DNA of 64,000 nucleotides from Hymenolepis diminuta (lineage: Eukaryota > Platyhelminthes > Cestoda > Cyclophyllidea > Hymenolepididae). Made by a program: the position numbers and the translations under genes. The notes beneath the pieces were generated by a model. That model did not search any database. It saw nothing but the letters and a program-made list of their open reading frames with translations, and had not been told where the DNA came from. How positions within the stretch are numbered: the first letter of the stretch is position 1; every line of letters starts with the position of its first letter. The stretch covers positions 2,261,927-2,325,926 of the forward strand of contig CAADRB010000006.1 in the NCBI GenBank assembly GCA_900708905.1, given 5' to 3'. Positions 63,177 to 64,000 of the stretch are shown here, one piece after another.

Positions 63177-64000
63177 GGACTAAAAAAAGTTAGAGAGGTA
63201 ATAGTTCAGCTAAATTTTATAGTCTCTTAGATGACAATCTGTCACTAACTACTCCTACATAACCATATCACACAAAAGTTACTTTCCTGATACACAAGAG
63301 CATCATTAAAGCAAATATTGGAAACTCGACCAGCATTATTTTGTTCTCGCTCCTTCAATCCTTGTAAATTTTCTGCGTATATTGCGCAGAAACAACAGAT
63401 AAGAACAGATTAACTCAAGGCACTTATGAAAAATAAATATTTGGTAGGTAAGTATAGATGCCCTGAATTACATAAATTTCATACTTATCACGAGATAGTT
63501 AGTACAGCATATTGTGCGGTGTGTCAGCCTCAAACGTTTTAAACATAGTAATATCAGAAAGCCTGAGTGAATCTCACAAGCTTTATATGTTGTGCACTAT
63601 TATTGAATTTCTGCGCTCGTACCCGGATACTGAAGTTCTCTTTTATCATTTTCGGTCTAAGTAATATTAGTCTTATTCTAGCCTTAGTTGACACTTAATA
63701 ATATCACAAAAACAAATTAGACTGTGTCACTGTTACGACGCCTGGTAAAATGCATCGTTCTTGAGTGTAAAAAATTTCATTTAAATCGCCACCCAAAGTA
63801 AATTCGAGCAAAGGCGGTGAAATACAAAGCTGTTAACCGCATAAGAATGTTTGCGAAAGGGAAAGCACTATCGACGAGATCATTATTCCTCAGCCACAAT
63901 GATCAACAAGGACTTTTAATGTCCAATTTCTGATTATTGTAAGGCTTGTAATAGACAAAGATGATTGAAATACCACTTATCCGAAAGTTAACCTTAATAT
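63177..64000. other. right end of window, no gene seen
   Basis: A/T-rich DNA without supported ORF, RNA gene or alignable repeat. Confidence 0.4.

Overview
This is nuclear DNA from a metazoan. All eight recognised genes are eukaryotic, split by GT-AG introns and broadly conserved in animals. The DNA looks strongly A+T-rich by eye. Several introns are only 37-44 nt long beside others of 1-5.6 kb, and 3' splice-like sites lie a few bases upstream of some start codons. This combination suggests a parasitic flatworm, perhaps a tapeworm. That placement is an inference and no marker in the window proves it.

Layout, left to right. 1-5399 (-): 5' part of an alanyl-tRNA synthetase, probably mitochondrial (AARS2), running off the left edge. 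Between its exons lie unassigned exon-like ORFs on the same strand. 7357-9004 (+): PSMC6/Rpt4, a 26S proteasome base ATPase. 11923-23734 (-): a ten-exon protein of the D-2-hydroxyglutarate dehydrogenase family that has lost most of its metal-site residues. 24220-29054 (+): AP2M1, the mu subunit of the AP-2 clathrin adaptor. 31228-35645 (-): an ODAD1/CCDC63-type coiled-coil protein of the outer dynein arm docking complex. 36013-37622 (+): TACO1, a mitochondrial translational activator of the YebC family. 42050-43314 (-): a divergent PUR-repeat protein. 44175-45062 (-): SNF8/VPS22 of ESCRT-II. From about 45.1 kb to the right end (19 kb) I see no convincing gene.

The genes are unrelated housekeeping and ciliary functions, with no operon or pathway cluster. 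AARS2 and TACO1 (and by family the D2HGDH-like protein) act in mitochondria. AP2M1 and SNF8 act at two ends of the endocytic route. Three neighbouring pairs are arranged head-to-head: AARS2/PSMC6, D2HGDH-like/AP2M1 and ODAD1/TACO1. The last two intergenic gaps are only 485 and 367 bp and may be shared promoter regions.

Introns and spacers hold several dispersed repeat families that I could align by eye within the window. These are a tRNA-derived SINE-like family (about nine copies, four with tails inside one D2HGDH-like intron), a roughly 330-bp LTR-like repeat in two opposite copies, a pyrimidine-rich repeat with a TATA-like core, and two other short families. There are also TA microsatellites and a 21-base poly-G tract. 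I found no CRISPR array, rRNA gene, canonical tRNA gene or prokaryotic feature.
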